NCBI RefSeq assembly: GCF_000301035.1
Contig: NZ_JH932292.1
Coordinates: forward strand, 586,339 to 650,338
Reading direction: 5' to 3'
Length of the DNA stretch: 64,000 bases
Source of the DNA: Facklamia hominis CCUG 36813
GTDB taxonomy: Bacteria; Bacillota; Bacilli; Lactobacillales; Aerococcaceae
In this document: positions 53,268 to 61,966 of the stretch, piece by piece
How positions within the stretch are numbered: the first letter of the stretch is position 1
How the letters are laid out: each line of letters opens with the position of its first letter
The notes under the pieces: generated by a model
Seen by the model: the letters and a program-made list of their open reading frames with translations, nothing else
Told to the model about the DNA's origin: nothing
The model's database searches: none
Position numbers and translations under genes: made by a program

Positions 53268-55124
53268 TTATTCAGCTGCTTCTTCAGAAGATTCCTCTGA
53301 GCTTTCTTGTGCGGTTTCTACTTCAGAGCTTTCCGCTTCGGAACTGTCTGCACTTGATTCTTCGGATGCTTCACTCGATTCTGAATTTTCTTGGGTATTC
53401 TCGGAAGAAACAGATTCTTGGCTAGTCTCTTTAGAAACCGTTTCTTGACCTGCACCAGCCTTAATCGTTACAGAAATCTTGTCGACCTTTGTGTCCCCGC
53501 CTTCATAAAGACCCATGGCTGCGAGTAACTTGTAAGCAATGTCGATATTTTCGTAATTCCCTTCAAACATGGCAGCACCGGCCCCAATTGCATACACAGG
53601 TACACGCTCTGGAGAGTGGTCAACAGTTGTAAAGGCTAGGCCAGCCTTACGAGCCAGTAAACGTGTGGAAGCAATAGAGATTGGTAGGTATGAGTGATAG
53701 CCCTTAATGATGTCTGTTTGACCAGCATTACGTTCTTCGAATGGTAATTTAGATTGTTCGAAGGCATATTTTAATTCTTCTAATTCATAAGGAGTAACTA
53801 ACATTAAGTCTTTTTCTTCCACTTCGCCCGCTTCTTCAGCCGCTTCGACTTCACCAAAAGTCTTTACATCTTCACTTGCTTCAAGGTCAAAAACAAAACC
53901 GAAGTTCTCTTCAAGCGTTGGTAGAAAATCTTCAAAGGTCATTTCTGGGTTAGCTTCTAAAGCTTCAGCAAAAATAGTATCAAATTTTTCTTGAGAAACT
54001 TTTTGGTTATTTAATAAGTGGAAATAGGAATTATAACCTGTTTCAGAGTTACCAATAGTAAATCCACCGGTTGGGTGGTCAGCAGTTACGACGATCAAAG
54101 TTTCTTCTGGGTGTTCATAGTAGAAATCAACCGCTTTTTGGATAGCATTTTGGAAGTCGATCACTTCCTTCACAGTTGTTGCTGCATCGTTAGCATGTTC
54201 TGCCCAGTCAATCTTACCAGATTCAGTCATCATGAAGAAGCCATTTTCATTAGTAGATAATACTTCAATACCTTTTGCTACCATATCTGCTAAGGTTTGT
54301 TCGCCTTCTTCTTGGTCAATAGCATATTTCATAGAAGAGCCATCCGCATCTGACATTACTTCAGAAGGGGCATATACTTTACCTGTTTCAGCAGTAATGG
54401 CCTCGAACTCTTCTTTGCTTTCTACCACAGTATAGCCATTTTCTTTCAATACTTCGTAGAGGTCTTTTTGATCTTCATTATCGCCAGTACGACGTCCTAA
54501 AGAACCACCCGCAAAATAGTCAAAGTTTGATAAAGCCATTTGTTCGCCAATTTCGTAGTAGTTATTACGGTGTTCTACATTGGCATAAAAGGCTGCTGGC
54601 GTTGCATGATTTAAAGTAACGGTAGATAAAATCCCTACTGCCTTACCATCATTTTTTGCTTTTTCAGCAACAGATTCTGTTTGTTCTGTATAACCTGGTG
54701 TTAAACCAATGACATTTGAATCAATCTTAACACCATTTCCAAAAGCAGTAGCAGTTGCTGCAGAATCGGGAACATAGTGATCAGCATCCGTTGGATTTTG
54801 TAAACCAATCACTGGAAATTGAGAGAAATTTAAAGGTTGAGCTTGGGCTTGCCCTTTGCCTTCATCCCCATTATCAGGTCCTAAAAAGTATTCAGCCGCA
54901 GATACTGGAATATTTCCCATTCCATCCCCAATAAATAAGAAGACATATTTCGCTTGGTTTTCGCTAATTAAACTTAGGTCTTCTGTGAGTGCTCTACCTT
55001 CTTCTAATGCCACAACTGGCAATTCTGAAAATTGCCCTTCTTCTTGCTTGGCTAAGGCCGCAACAGGACTCAATGCTGATAAGACTAAGGCCGTTGACAA
55101 GGTCATCAAGATTGATTTTTTCAT
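53268..55124 (-). CDS. phoA: Secreted alkaline phosphatase
   Basis: The 618-residue protein has a signal peptide (residues 1-25). The phosphatase core has VFLFIGDGMGN (metal ligand Asp near 67), YVPDSAATATAFGNG with nucleophile Ser121, FMMTESGKIDWAEHAND, VVTADHPTGG and VDHSPERVPVYAIG, which supply the zinc and magnesium ligands. It releases phosphate from organic esters outside the cell. A tail of about 60 Ser/Glu residues follows, without an LPXTG motif, and may sit in the wall. Three PhoP-box repeats upstream point to phosphate-starvation control. The ATG follows GAGGAG. Confidence 0.95.
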   Translation of the reverse strand: MKKSILMTLSTALVLSALSPVAALAKQEEGQFSELPVVALEEGRALTEDLSLISENQAKYVFLFIGDGMGNIPVSAAEYFLGPDNGDEGKGQAQAQPLNFSQFPVIGLQNPTDADHYVPDSAATATAFGNGVKIDSNVIGLTPGYTEQTESVAEKAKNDGKAVGILSTVTLNHATPAAFYANVEHRNNYYEIGEQMALSNFDYFAGGSLGRRTGDNEDQKDLYEVLKENGYTVVESKEEFEAITAETGKVYAPSEVMSDADGSSMKYAIDQEEGEQTLADMVAKGIEVLSTNENGFFMMTESGKIDWAEHANDAATTVKEVIDFQNAIQKAVDFYYEHPEETLIVVTADHPTGGFTIGNSETGYNSYFHLLNNQKVSQEKFDTIFAEALEANPEMTFEDFLPTLEENFGFVFDLEASEDVKTFGEVEAAEEAGEVEEKDLMLVTPYELEELKYAFEQSKLPFEERNAGQTDIIKGYHSYLPISIASTRLLARKAGLAFTTVDHSPERVPVYAIGAGAAMFEGNYENIDIAYKLLAAMGLYEGGDTKVDKISVTIKAGAGQETVSKETSQESVSSENTQENSESSEASEESSADSSEAESSEVETAQESSEESSEEAAE

Positions 55125-55204
55125 GCTCTCAATACTCCTCTTTTCTTATTTTTTGAAATCCTTCTGAATTTCACACCTATCTTATCAATCCAATATATTT
55201 TTTA

Positions 55205-55232
55205 AGTAAAACTACTGTAAAGATCATGTAAA
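55205..55232 (-). promoter_or_regulatory. PhoP box (three TTTAC repeats) upstream of phoA
   Basis: On the minus strand TTTACA (55227-55232), TTTACA (55216-55221) and TTTACT (55205-55210) repeat every 11 bp, the spacing of TTNACA PhoP boxes in Firmicutes. A TATATT starts 18 bp after the second repeat and could be the -10. The rest of 55125-55461 shows nothing else recognisable. Confidence 0.75.
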
Positions 55233-55461
55233 TTGTTTCTTTCACACATTTTCAAAATTCAAAAACTCTAGTAAAACCTGCTCCTTATCAGTTTTAGGAC
55301 TTTATATCGCTCTTTTATGACAATTAGTTCATAATCGGGTGATACTCTCGGTAGAGATCATCCTCTTCTAGATGTCCTATTCTTCACTAACATTCTATAA
55401 ACACCTTTACCCTCTCATCATCAGTGATCAATTGAAGCCTACAAATTCAATAATAAATAGC

Positions 55462-55506
55462 AAAAAAGACCCCAAGAGTTAGATTAAAAATCAAACTCTT
55501 GGGGTT
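55462..55506 (-). terminator. Terminator of the ccdA-tlpA-ydjY operon
   Basis: AACCCCAAGAGTT pairs with AACTCTTGGGGT around a 13-base loop on the minus strand, followed by TTTTTT. Confidence 0.93.
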
Positions 55507-55525
55507 CTCTATATGTAAACCTTTT

Positions 55526-56200
55526 TTATCCGCAGCAACTACTTGCTACAGGTGCTTTACGAATGGAATAAGTCAAGATAACTTCCGTTCCATCTTCAGG
55601 TAATACATCTGGGTTCCCAGTAAATTTCACTTCGCCTCGTTTTTCTACAGCACCATAAGTATAGGTTGTATTAGAAATCAAGCCAACTGGACAAGAATCT
55701 AAGCAAGTGATACAACCCGTATGTTTTTCTTTAGCATTATCTTTGTTGCCTCCAAAATGGAACTCAATATCATTACCATTCGAATCGACAATTGTATCCG
55801 CAATGTCGTATTCCTTATCGGCACCTTCCCAAGTTACTTTGATATCAATGATATCTCCTTCAACGTGGGTTTCTGTGGCATTTTCACCCGTCATATTGTT
55901 ACCAGGTTCTGCACCGATCTCTAACAAAGCTTCGTAAAAGTCATTTTGATTAGCAGTCGTTCCATAGATCGATTTTCCACCGAAGTTACCATCGTCAAAT
56001 ACAACCGCATGACGAGTAGATGTTTCTAAATATTTTCCATTAACATGAGCCAAGATCTTGATCGTTCCTGCTTCTTTATCCACTACCATTGGATTTTCCT
56101 TAGTAGGAAGTGCTTCATCCGCAAAAACGGGTGTCATTGAAGATACGGCTAAGGTAAAGACAGCCGCAAAGGCTGCAATTTTTTTCATAATTTTTTTCAT
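55526..56200 (-). CDS. Secreted YdjY-domain protein with cysteine cluster
   Basis: The 224-residue protein has a signal peptide (residues 1-27, ending VFAD) and a YdjY domain: NPMVVDKEAGTIKILAHVNGKY, TSTRHAVVFDDGNFGGKS, and HTGCITCLDSCPVGLISNTTY with CX2CX3C cysteines. It ends SSCCG. E. coli YdjY lies in ydjXYZ with TVP38-family proteins, matching the two TVP38 genes here. The cysteines may bind a metal or cluster, or exchange with the TlpA thioredoxin; this is inferred. The ATG follows AAAGGAG. It is the last gene of the operon, 19 bp after the preceding one. Confidence 0.8.
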   Translation of the reverse strand: MKKIMKKIAAFAAVFTLAVSSMTPVFADEALPTKENPMVVDKEAGTIKILAHVNGKYLETSTRHAVVFDDGNFGGKSIYGTTANQNDFYEALLEIGAEPGNNMTGENATETHVEGDIIDIKVTWEGADKEYDIADTIVDSNGNDIEFHFGGNKDNAKEKHTGCITCLDSCPVGLISNTTYTYGAVEKRGEVKFTGNPDVLPEDGTEVILTYSIRKAPVASSCCG

Positions 56201-56219
56201 TAGATAAACTCCTTTTCTT

Positions 56220-56594
56220 TTATCCTTTTTTTCTTTGATCGGAAAGTAAATACAACATTATTATATTTAAGATCGCAACAATCGCTAAAGTCAACCATTT
56301 GATCTGATCAAATGGCATATTCAAGAAGAACATATCTCGCACATTATATATAAATATATTGGGAGATTTCACAAAGACTAAAACGACTATAACCGCTTCT
56401 AATATAAAGAAAAGTAACGGCTTGATCTTAAAAAAGACACTGATCATGATGAATAAAGCCAATATGAGCCAACACAAGACCCAAGTATGGATACGCATCT
56501 CCAGCCAAACCCAGTAAGACATCAAGGCACCGGCTAATAAAGCTGCCATAAATCCCGTTGATAACCCACTTAGGATCTGCTTAACACTTGCCAT
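56220..56594 (-). CDS. Small membrane protein of unknown family
   Basis: The 124-residue protein has about four hydrophobic helices (LSTGFMAALLAGALMSYWVWLEM, WVLCWLILALFIMISVFF, LLFFILEAVIVVLVFV, WLTLAIVAILNIIMLYLL). I do not recognise the family. The ATG at 56592-56594 follows AAAGGAGG and overlaps the end of the nucleoside hydrolase gene. Its position between that gene and ydjY suggests it is part of the same membrane system. Confidence 0.65.
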   Translation of the reverse strand: MASVKQILSGLSTGFMAALLAGALMSYWVWLEMRIHTWVLCWLILALFIMISVFFKIKPLLFFILEAVIVVLVFVKSPNIFIYNVRDMFFLNMPFDQIKWLTLAIVAILNIIMLYLLSDQRKKG

Positions 56595-57510
56595 CAATTC
56601 GCCTCCTTTCAAGTTGATAATCTACCGCCAACCAGCGGTCAAAGAGTGCTTGCTTGACCGCCTGCGCCGATTTTACCCGTGGCAAATTCAATGATACTTG
56701 ACGAATTGGCTTAGTGACGGCATAGGAAGTGGGATCTTCCTGATCAGCCAAGAGCGATCCCTTCGATAAACTCTGAATTGATACTCGGTAGCTGGCTAAA
56801 TTATCTTGGAAGAGTTGAGGATCTACCAAATAGGCAGCCGCCAAACTATCCCAATTATAAAAGCCTTTGATTCCATATTCCAAATCATTATCAACAAACC
56901 AAGGATCCGAATAAGTCTTAATCAAGCGAGTCACACAACCCTCTTGTCCTGCAAATGCCTGATTATAATCCTCACGAGTAAACAAAACATCTAAACAGGC
57001 ATTCCCCGTCAAGACCGAGACATTCTTTCCTTTGGAAAGAACCGTTAGTGTGGCTTGTGGATCACAAGAAAAATTCAACTCCAACATCTCTGACTTAGCA
57101 AAGATCAAAGGCGCCACAGTGCCTCCCATTAAGACAATTTGCTTAACTTTATCAAAAAACAGCGGATCTCTTAAATAAGCCCCTTGGAGGTTAGCCAACG
57201 ATCCCGTCGCTAACAAACAAAGGTCTCCCGCATAGCGATCTGCCAGATCCACTAATAGCTGGCTAGCCGGGGTTAAATAATCCCCTACTTCTACTGCCCC
57301 CTTGGCATAAGGAATCGATTCAAGGTCTAACTCTTCAATTAAGCGCTGAGTGGACTGGTCGACTTCTTCAATCGGGGCATTTCCAAAACAAGAGGTAATC
57401 CCTACTAGTTCTACCTGAGAAGAGCCTAAAAGATACATCAAGGCCAAACCATCATCCACGTCTCGATTGGGTGTATAAAAGGTATTATCAAAATCAATCG
57501 CGACCTTCAT
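56581..57510 (-). CDS. Inosine-uridine preferring nucleoside hydrolase
   Basis: The 309-residue protein is an IUNH-fold enzyme: VAIDFDNTFYTPNRDVDDGLALMYLL contains the calcium-binding DVDD, then LVDLADRYAGDLCLLATGSLANL, IVLMGGTVAP and ELNFSCDPQATLTVLSKG, with a final Asp in NWDSLAAAYLVDP. It cleaves the N-glycosidic bond of ribonucleosides. It is unusual between two TVP38 membrane proteins and a YdjY protein. It overlaps the TVP38 gene by 17 bp and the small membrane protein by 14 bp, so co-expression is certain if the operon is transcribed. Confidence 0.9.
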   Translation of the reverse strand: MKVAIDFDNTFYTPNRDVDDGLALMYLLGSSQVELVGITSCFGNAPIEEVDQSTQRLIEELDLESIPYAKGAVEVGDYLTPASQLLVDLADRYAGDLCLLATGSLANLQGAYLRDPLFFDKVKQIVLMGGTVAPLIFAKSEMLELNFSCDPQATLTVLSKGKNVSVLTGNACLDVLFTREDYNQAFAGQEGCVTRLIKTYSDPWFVDNDLEYGIKGFYNWDSLAAAYLVDPQLFQDNLASYRVSIQSLSKGSLLADQEDPTSYAVTKPIRQVSLNLPRVKSAQAVKQALFDRWLAVDYQLERRRIDGKC

Positions 57511-58201
57511 GATTTTCCTCCTTTTTAACCGAGTCTTTTTTAGGCTGTTTTAAGTATTTTCCAAGAAAAGTCGTTCCCACCACTAAGACCGCCAATAAGA
57601 CCAATGAAATAACGAATGACGAATCTCCCGGCTCCAGTGCCTTATCCCCTACATTGACATAGATGAAAGTCCCCGGCAAGATAAACACGAGAGACACCCA
57701 GAGATAGTCCCAAAATGGAATATCGGTCAAACCAAAAGCATAATTCTCAATATTATAGGGAATCACTGGCATCAAGCGGGCCAAAGCGAGTACAAAATTT
57801 AAGCGAGAACGATCTGCAGCTAAAATTTCTTTAGATTTAGGATATTTTCGATAGAGGAAGGATTGGAGTCCTTCACGGAATAAATACCGCGACATAAAGA
57901 ACATAAAGGTTAAGTTTAGGGCAGCTCCCACAAAGGTCAATATAGACCCCTCAATTAAGCCATACCCCATTCCACCTGCAAAGGCTAGAAAGGGCACCGG
58001 AAAAAATCCAATCGGCAAGAAAACCCATAGAGCAATATATACCAAACGCCCATAGGCGCCAGCTGATTCGATTAAGTTTCTCACCCGATCCGGCGGAAAA
58101 CTAACCGTAATCCATATAGTGGCCAACAATAACAAGCCGATCAAGATAAGCTTGAGCAGCTTCTCCCATGAAAAATTAGGCTTGCTTAGCTTGTCGATCA
58201 T
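57494..58201 (-). CDS. TVP38/TMEM64 (DedA-like) membrane protein, YdjX/YdjZ type
   Basis: The 235-residue protein has about five or six membrane helices and the VTT-domain core: FFPVPFLAFAGGMGYGLIEGSILTFVGAALNLTFMFFMSRYLFREG, then LARLMPVIPYNIENYAFGLTDIPFWDYL. TVP38/DedA proteins affect lipid scrambling and envelope homeostasis; one DedA homologue has been linked to selenite uptake in Cupriavidus. The ATG at 58199-58201 follows AAGAAGG; an upstream ATG has no site. It overlaps the preceding TVP38 gene by 26 bp. Confidence 0.88.
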   Translation of the reverse strand: MIDKLSKPNFSWEKLLKLILIGLLLLATIWITVSFPPDRVRNLIESAGAYGRLVYIALWVFLPIGFFPVPFLAFAGGMGYGLIEGSILTFVGAALNLTFMFFMSRYLFREGLQSFLYRKYPKSKEILAADRSRLNFVLALARLMPVIPYNIENYAFGLTDIPFWDYLWVSLVFILPGTFIYVNVGDKALEPGDSSFVISLVLLAVLVVGTTFLGKYLKQPKKDSVKKEENHEGRD

Positions 58202-58859
58202 TGTATACCTTCTTAATAATATAGATAACAATAGACAGTGAGAAAAGTAATAAAAGTCCTACAAAGAGTTGTTTTCCTCCACCAGAAAAGTTTTGTCCGA
58301 TATAAGAATAAACAATCGTTGCTGGTAATTGACCGATCCCGGTAGCTATAAAGAAGGACCAAAAGCCCATTGAGGTAAGACCCGCTGCATAAGATACCAA
58401 GTCAAAAGAAACGAATGGCAATAAACGACAAACGACGATTGTATACTTCCCATATTTTTCAAAGAAGGAATCCAATGACTTTAAGGCTGTATTAGAGGTT
58501 AATTTAGCCACAACATCTCGTCCTAAAATACGAGCAATATAGAAGCAAAGCGCTGCTCCTACCATGGAAGACGTCCAAGAAAGGATCGCTCCTTTAACCC
58601 AGCCAAAAATAGCTGCATTCGATAAGGTAATTAAAAAGGCTGGAATTGGTGAAATGATCGATTGCAAGATCATTAAGAAGAAAGAAACAACCGCAGCAAT
58701 CGAACCATACGAACGTATAAAAGCAATCGTATCTTCTAAATTTACAGACTTCATAGCTGTAATAGATTGATTGATAAAGCCATTAACCGATGGTACGAAG
58801 AAATAAGCTAATAAAGCAGCAACAGCAAGAATAATTACAATAATTTGACTTTTTTTCAT
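58176..58859 (-). CDS. TVP38/TMEM64 (DedA-like) membrane protein
   Basis: The 227-residue protein is the second TVP38 member. An N-terminal helix (residues 5-22) precedes the VTT core SPIPAFLITLSNAAIFGWVKGAILSWTSSMVGAALCFYIARILGRD and VVCRLLPFVSFDLVSYAAGLTSM, with a last helix at about 195-215. It is clearly paralogous to the next gene. As with E. coli YdjX and YdjZ, two such proteins occur together with a YdjY protein, suggesting a heteromeric unit. The ATG follows TAGGAGGA. Confidence 0.88.
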   Translation of the reverse strand: MKKSQIIVIILAVAALLAYFFVPSVNGFINQSITAMKSVNLEDTIAFIRSYGSIAAVVSFFLMILQSIISPIPAFLITLSNAAIFGWVKGAILSWTSSMVGAALCFYIARILGRDVVAKLTSNTALKSLDSFFEKYGKYTIVVCRLLPFVSFDLVSYAAGLTSMGFWSFFIATGIGQLPATIVYSYIGQNFSGGGKQLFVGLLLLFSLSIVIYIIKKVYNDRQAKQA

Positions 58860-58918
58860 AGTTTCCTCCTAAAAAATAATAACGCTAAAAAACAAAGCCC
58901 CCTTTCCACAAATTAAGA

Positions 58919-59668
58919 TTAATCATTTAGTAATTGCTGCAATTGTTCTTCAATCGCAGCTTGATCCATCTGACCAAATTGATAATGAACAACCTGGCCT
59001 TCTGCATCAATAAATAGGGTGGTTGGGAAAAAGACCGCGTTGGCAACCGCCATCGTCTTCAAGTGATAATCATAATAGATAGGCATTTTAAAGTTGAGTT
59101 CTTCTAAAAATTGCTCTACTTTTTCTTTGGTTTCCGTCGGCTTAGAATCTAAAGCATTCACTAGATAAAAATTAACATCTTCTTGATAATCTTCCCAAAC
59201 CTTCTGGAATTCAGGCATTTCCTGACCGCAGGGATTACACCAAGTTGCCCAGATATTAACAACCGCCGGCTTTCCTTTGGAAGCTTTCTCGAAATCAACC
59301 ATCTCACCCTCTTGATCCGTGAAGCGAAAATTCTTAGGCTCAATGGAAGCTAAAAACTCCGCCTTAGACATAGACTCATCCTCATCATCCTCACTTGTTT
59401 CTTTGGTCGATGAATCTTCCTTGCTAGTGGAAGTCGTCTTATTAGAGCTCGCCCTCTCAGTAGTCTTCGTCGTCTCAGCCGCCTTGCTAGTCTCTTTACT
59501 CGCCTCAGTCGTCTTCGTGGTATCAAGGGCCGTCTTACTCGTGCTTGTAGGCTGAGAGTTTGTTAAAGACTCTGACGAATCCTCATTTTGGTAGTGGCGA
59601 TAAAAGCCACCAGCTATCAATAATAGTGCTACTAGGCTCAATCCCAAATACATCAATCGCTTATTCAT
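58919..59668 (-). CDS. Membrane-anchored TlpA-type thioredoxin
   Basis: The 249-residue protein has an N-terminal membrane anchor (residues 5-22) and a Thr/Ser/Lys/Glu-rich linker (about 28-100). The thioredoxin domain has NIWATWCNPCGQEMPEFQKVW with Cys144 and Cys147, and a cis-Pro region FFPTTLFIDAEGQVVHYQFG. TlpA/ResA proteins reduce disulfides outside the membrane and receive electrons from CcdA, which is encoded directly upstream. The YdjY protein or other cysteine proteins of the operon may be its targets. The ATG follows AGGAGG. Confidence 0.92.
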   Translation of the reverse strand: MNKRLMYLGLSLVALLLIAGGFYRHYQNEDSSESLTNSQPTSTSKTALDTTKTTEASKETSKAAETTKTTERASSNKTTSTSKEDSSTKETSEDDEDESMSKAEFLASIEPKNFRFTDQEGEMVDFEKASKGKPAVVNIWATWCNPCGQEMPEFQKVWEDYQEDVNFYLVNALDSKPTETKEKVEQFLEELNFKMPIYYDYHLKTMAVANAVFFPTTLFIDAEGQVVHYQFGQMDQAAIEEQLQQLLND

Positions 59669-59677
59669 AATAGCCTC

Positions 59678-60328
59678 CTATGCCAGTGATAATAGCCAGT
59701 CTTCCAACCAACCAAACATCATCATAATCCCAAAAAGAATGAGTAACACACCAGAAATACGGTGAACCCAACGGTAGTTATGCTTGATAAAGCCCACAAC
59801 ACGCTTGCTCTCTTCCAATAGGAGAGCCGATAAGACAAAAGGAATCCCTAAACCTAAACAATAGGCCAAGATCAAGCCAATCGACCGTCCCCAAGAACCA
59901 ACGGTAGCAATATAAGATAAAGCCGCCGCCAAAAAAGTCCCCACGCAAGGCGACCATGATATGGCAAATAACATCCCGAAAGCAAAAGGATTCAAGACCG
60001 CTCCACCCGAATGCTTAGGCGTTAGTTTGGCCATCAACTTTTGACCTGTTAAATAATCTAGCCCCAAAGCAATCAATATTAGTCCAGCAATCCCGTTCAC
60101 CCAGGCCCGGTGCATCAATAGAAAGTGCCCTAGCGTTGAAACAAACAAGCTTAAGGCCATAAAGACTAGCGAAAAGCCTGCCACAAATCCCAAAGCCTTC
60201 ATCAAGGGCTTAGACTCAGCATCCTCCTTTGTCCCCACAAAGTAGGCAATATACATTGGTAACATAGGTAACAAGCAAGGAGACACAAAAGTCATGATTC
60301 CTTCTAAAAATAAAATAAAATAATCCAT
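59678..60328 (-). CDS. ccdA: CcdA-type thiol-disulfide transmembrane protein
   Basis: The 216-residue membrane protein has six helices and the two conserved cysteine sites of CcdA/DsbD: MTFVSPCLLPMLPMYIAYFVG and FAISWSPCVGTFLAAALSYIA. It transfers electrons from cytoplasmic thioredoxin to TlpA outside. It heads the operon, 9 bp before the TlpA gene. ATG follows AGGGGAT. I see no convincing promoter in 60329-60554, so readthrough from the selenoprotein operon is possible. Confidence 0.92.
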   Translation of the reverse strand: MDYFILFLEGIMTFVSPCLLPMLPMYIAYFVGTKEDAESKPLMKALGFVAGFSLVFMALSLFVSTLGHFLLMHRAWVNGIAGLILIALGLDYLTGQKLMAKLTPKHSGGAVLNPFAFGMLFAISWSPCVGTFLAAALSYIATVGSWGRSIGLILAYCLGLGIPFVLSALLLEESKRVVGFIKHNYRWVHRISGVLLILFGIMMMFGWLEDWLLSLA

Positions 60329-60554
60329 TCTGCATCCCCTCGTTTAGCACACTCTTCAAAAAACTTTCTATCCAATGGGTATTCTAACAAATCAATTCTG
60401 ATAAGTGAAATGATTCGAATAAGGCAATTAGACTACTTATTAATGCTAAAAAAGTTATATTAATAAGCTTATATCAGTAAGATACAGTATTCATATTTTT
60501 ATCTATTTAATATTCTGATAAATCTAAAGAAGAAAAGCTCCCAGTCCCCTCACA

Positions 60555-61277
60555 TTATAAAGGTTGGTAGGGAACTTCTTCTTCCGGTCCCCCATCGATG
60601 GCAACTTGAATCAATTGATCCAAGACGTGGCGATGTCCTACTTCATCAAAAGCATCCCCAAAAGTTAACCCTAATGGAAAATCTATGGCTAAAAAACGCG
60701 GTGGACGGACCTTTTCAATCAGACGCGGTAGATGGGCAATGGAAGCTGTTCGAATCCCTTGTTTTTCAACTTCTCGTTGTATGAGTCCAACGGACTGATG
60801 ACAGATATATCAACCGGGAGACATCAAACAGACATCGACTTGATCTTCAACTAATTGACGGGCAATCGCTGGAGCGACCTCATTGATCAAAAGATCCGTT
60901 CTGGGAATATATCCCATTAGACCAAAGTTACGTGGTGCCACCGACCCAATACGCCCTTCTTGTGCATAATGACGCAATAAATCCAAGGGGAATACAACAT
61001 TCAAGTCCTGATCAGCGGCCTTATGGTCATAGTGATCATGAGTAATCGTTAATAAATCTGGCGTTGCTGTCCCAGGAATCATTCGATAAGTATGGTCTCC
61101 ATTGATATTAAAGGGCGGATCTGACTTCAGATGCACGCCCGCCGTCGTTACAAAGGCGACCTTACAATCTTGGATTGGCTTGGTTAAGTCGACAATATTT
61201 GGAGGTTCTTCCAGCGTCATAACCATCCGCTCTGCCCCCTTGGCTATAATTTTTTCTTTAAAGCTACGCTTCTTCAT
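60555..61277 (-). CDS. PrdB/GrdB-like reductase selenoprotein (Sec156)
   Basis: An open frame of 155 codons ends at TGA (60810-60812) and continues in frame for 84 codons to TAA at 60555. Around the TGA the protein reads VCLMSPGUYICHQSVGLIQREVE, matching the Sec region of the glycine/sarcosine/betaine/D-proline reductase B family. In D-proline reductase PrdB the Sec lies near residue 150 of a protein of similar length. Earlier blocks are HDHYDHKAADQDLNVVFPLDLL and IGSVAPRNFGLMGYIP. Sec156 and Cys159 would form a U-X-X-C redox pair. No prdA or grdC-type partner is adjacent, so it is a stand-alone member with an unknown substrate. The ATG follows AAAGGGG. Confidence 0.92.
60783..60812 (-). promoter_or_regulatory. 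Candidate SECIS element in the PrdB/GrdB-like gene
   Basis: Thirteen bases after the TGA (60810-60812), AGUCC and GGACU form a perfect 5-bp stem (60792-60796 with 60784-60788) with the 3-base loop GUU, extended by AU/AU after a C-C mismatch. Distance, size and the GU in the loop fit a bacterial SECIS. Confidence 0.75.
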
Positions 61278-61279
61278 GC

Positions 61280-61966
61280 TTATCCCCTTTCTTGATATAT
61301 CTTTTGAATCTGTTCAATCGGAACACCTTGACGGTATAAGTGCTGACAATACTGCATTGTCCATAAGGTCCTAAGTGTTCCCCCTTTTTGAAAACGACGC
61401 GAAGCCGTATAAATTGATAGAGGAGGTATGATAAACTGCCCACCAGCTTGTTTATAACGCATTGACCAGTCATAATCTTCCATTAAAGCTAAAGATTTAA
61501 AGCCCCCTGACTGATGATAAGTCTGACGAGTCATAAAAATCCCCTGATCGCCAAAGGCAATACGGCGATACTTTAGTCGCCAATTCGATCCCCAAGCAAT
61601 CGTACTTAACAAAGGGCTGCTAGGATCAAATCGCAAAGGAAAGGCACCCGCATTCCCTTTATCTAGTGCTTGAATAATGGCCTCCAAAGGATCTTCTTTA
61701 AAATAACTGTCCGCATGTAAAAAGAGCAGGCGGTCACTTTGACTAGCCAAGGCACCAGTATGAAGCTGCTGACCTCTTCCTTTAGCAGAATGAATACAAG
61801 TCCAGCCTGCTTGTGTAAGATGTTCAGGGGTTCCATCCAAAGATCCCCCATCCACAAACAGGACTTCTACCTTTTGACGGTCAAAGACGTGCAGGTGGTC
61901 GAAAAGACCGGTTACTTGCTCGACTTCGTTATATACTGGAATGATCAGTGAAAGTTCTGGCTTCAT
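61280..61966 (-). CDS. Family 2 glycosyltransferase, TIGR04283-like
   Basis: The 228-residue protein is a GT2 enzyme: LSLIIPVYNEVEQVTGLFDHL, VLFVDGGSLDGTPE with the nucleotide-binding DGGS, FLHADSYFKEDPLEAI with the metal-binding HAD, and FGDQGIFMTRQTYHQSGGF. This pattern fits TIGR04283 (rSAM/selenodomain-associated transferase 2), also seen in arsenosugar clusters. Sugar donor and acceptor are unknown. It is 2 bp before the selenoprotein gene and overlaps the upstream transferase gene by 4 bp. Confidence 0.87.
   Translation of the reverse strand: MKPELSLIIPVYNEVEQVTGLFDHLHVFDRQKVEVLFVDGGSLDGTPEHLTQAGWTCIHSAKGRGQQLHTGALASQSDRLLFLHADSYFKEDPLEAIIQALDKGNAGAFPLRFDPSSPLLSTIAWGSNWRLKYRRIAFGDQGIFMTRQTYHQSGGFKSLALMEDYDWSMRYKQAGGQFIIPPLSIYTASRRFQKGGTLRTLWTMQYCQHLYRQGVPIEQIQKIYQERG

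Noticed and set aside
60810-61277. PrdB/GrdB-like gene as a truncated pseudogene
   Set aside because: The frame continues with conserved sequence after TGA, a SECIS-like hairpin is present and the Sec machinery is intact.
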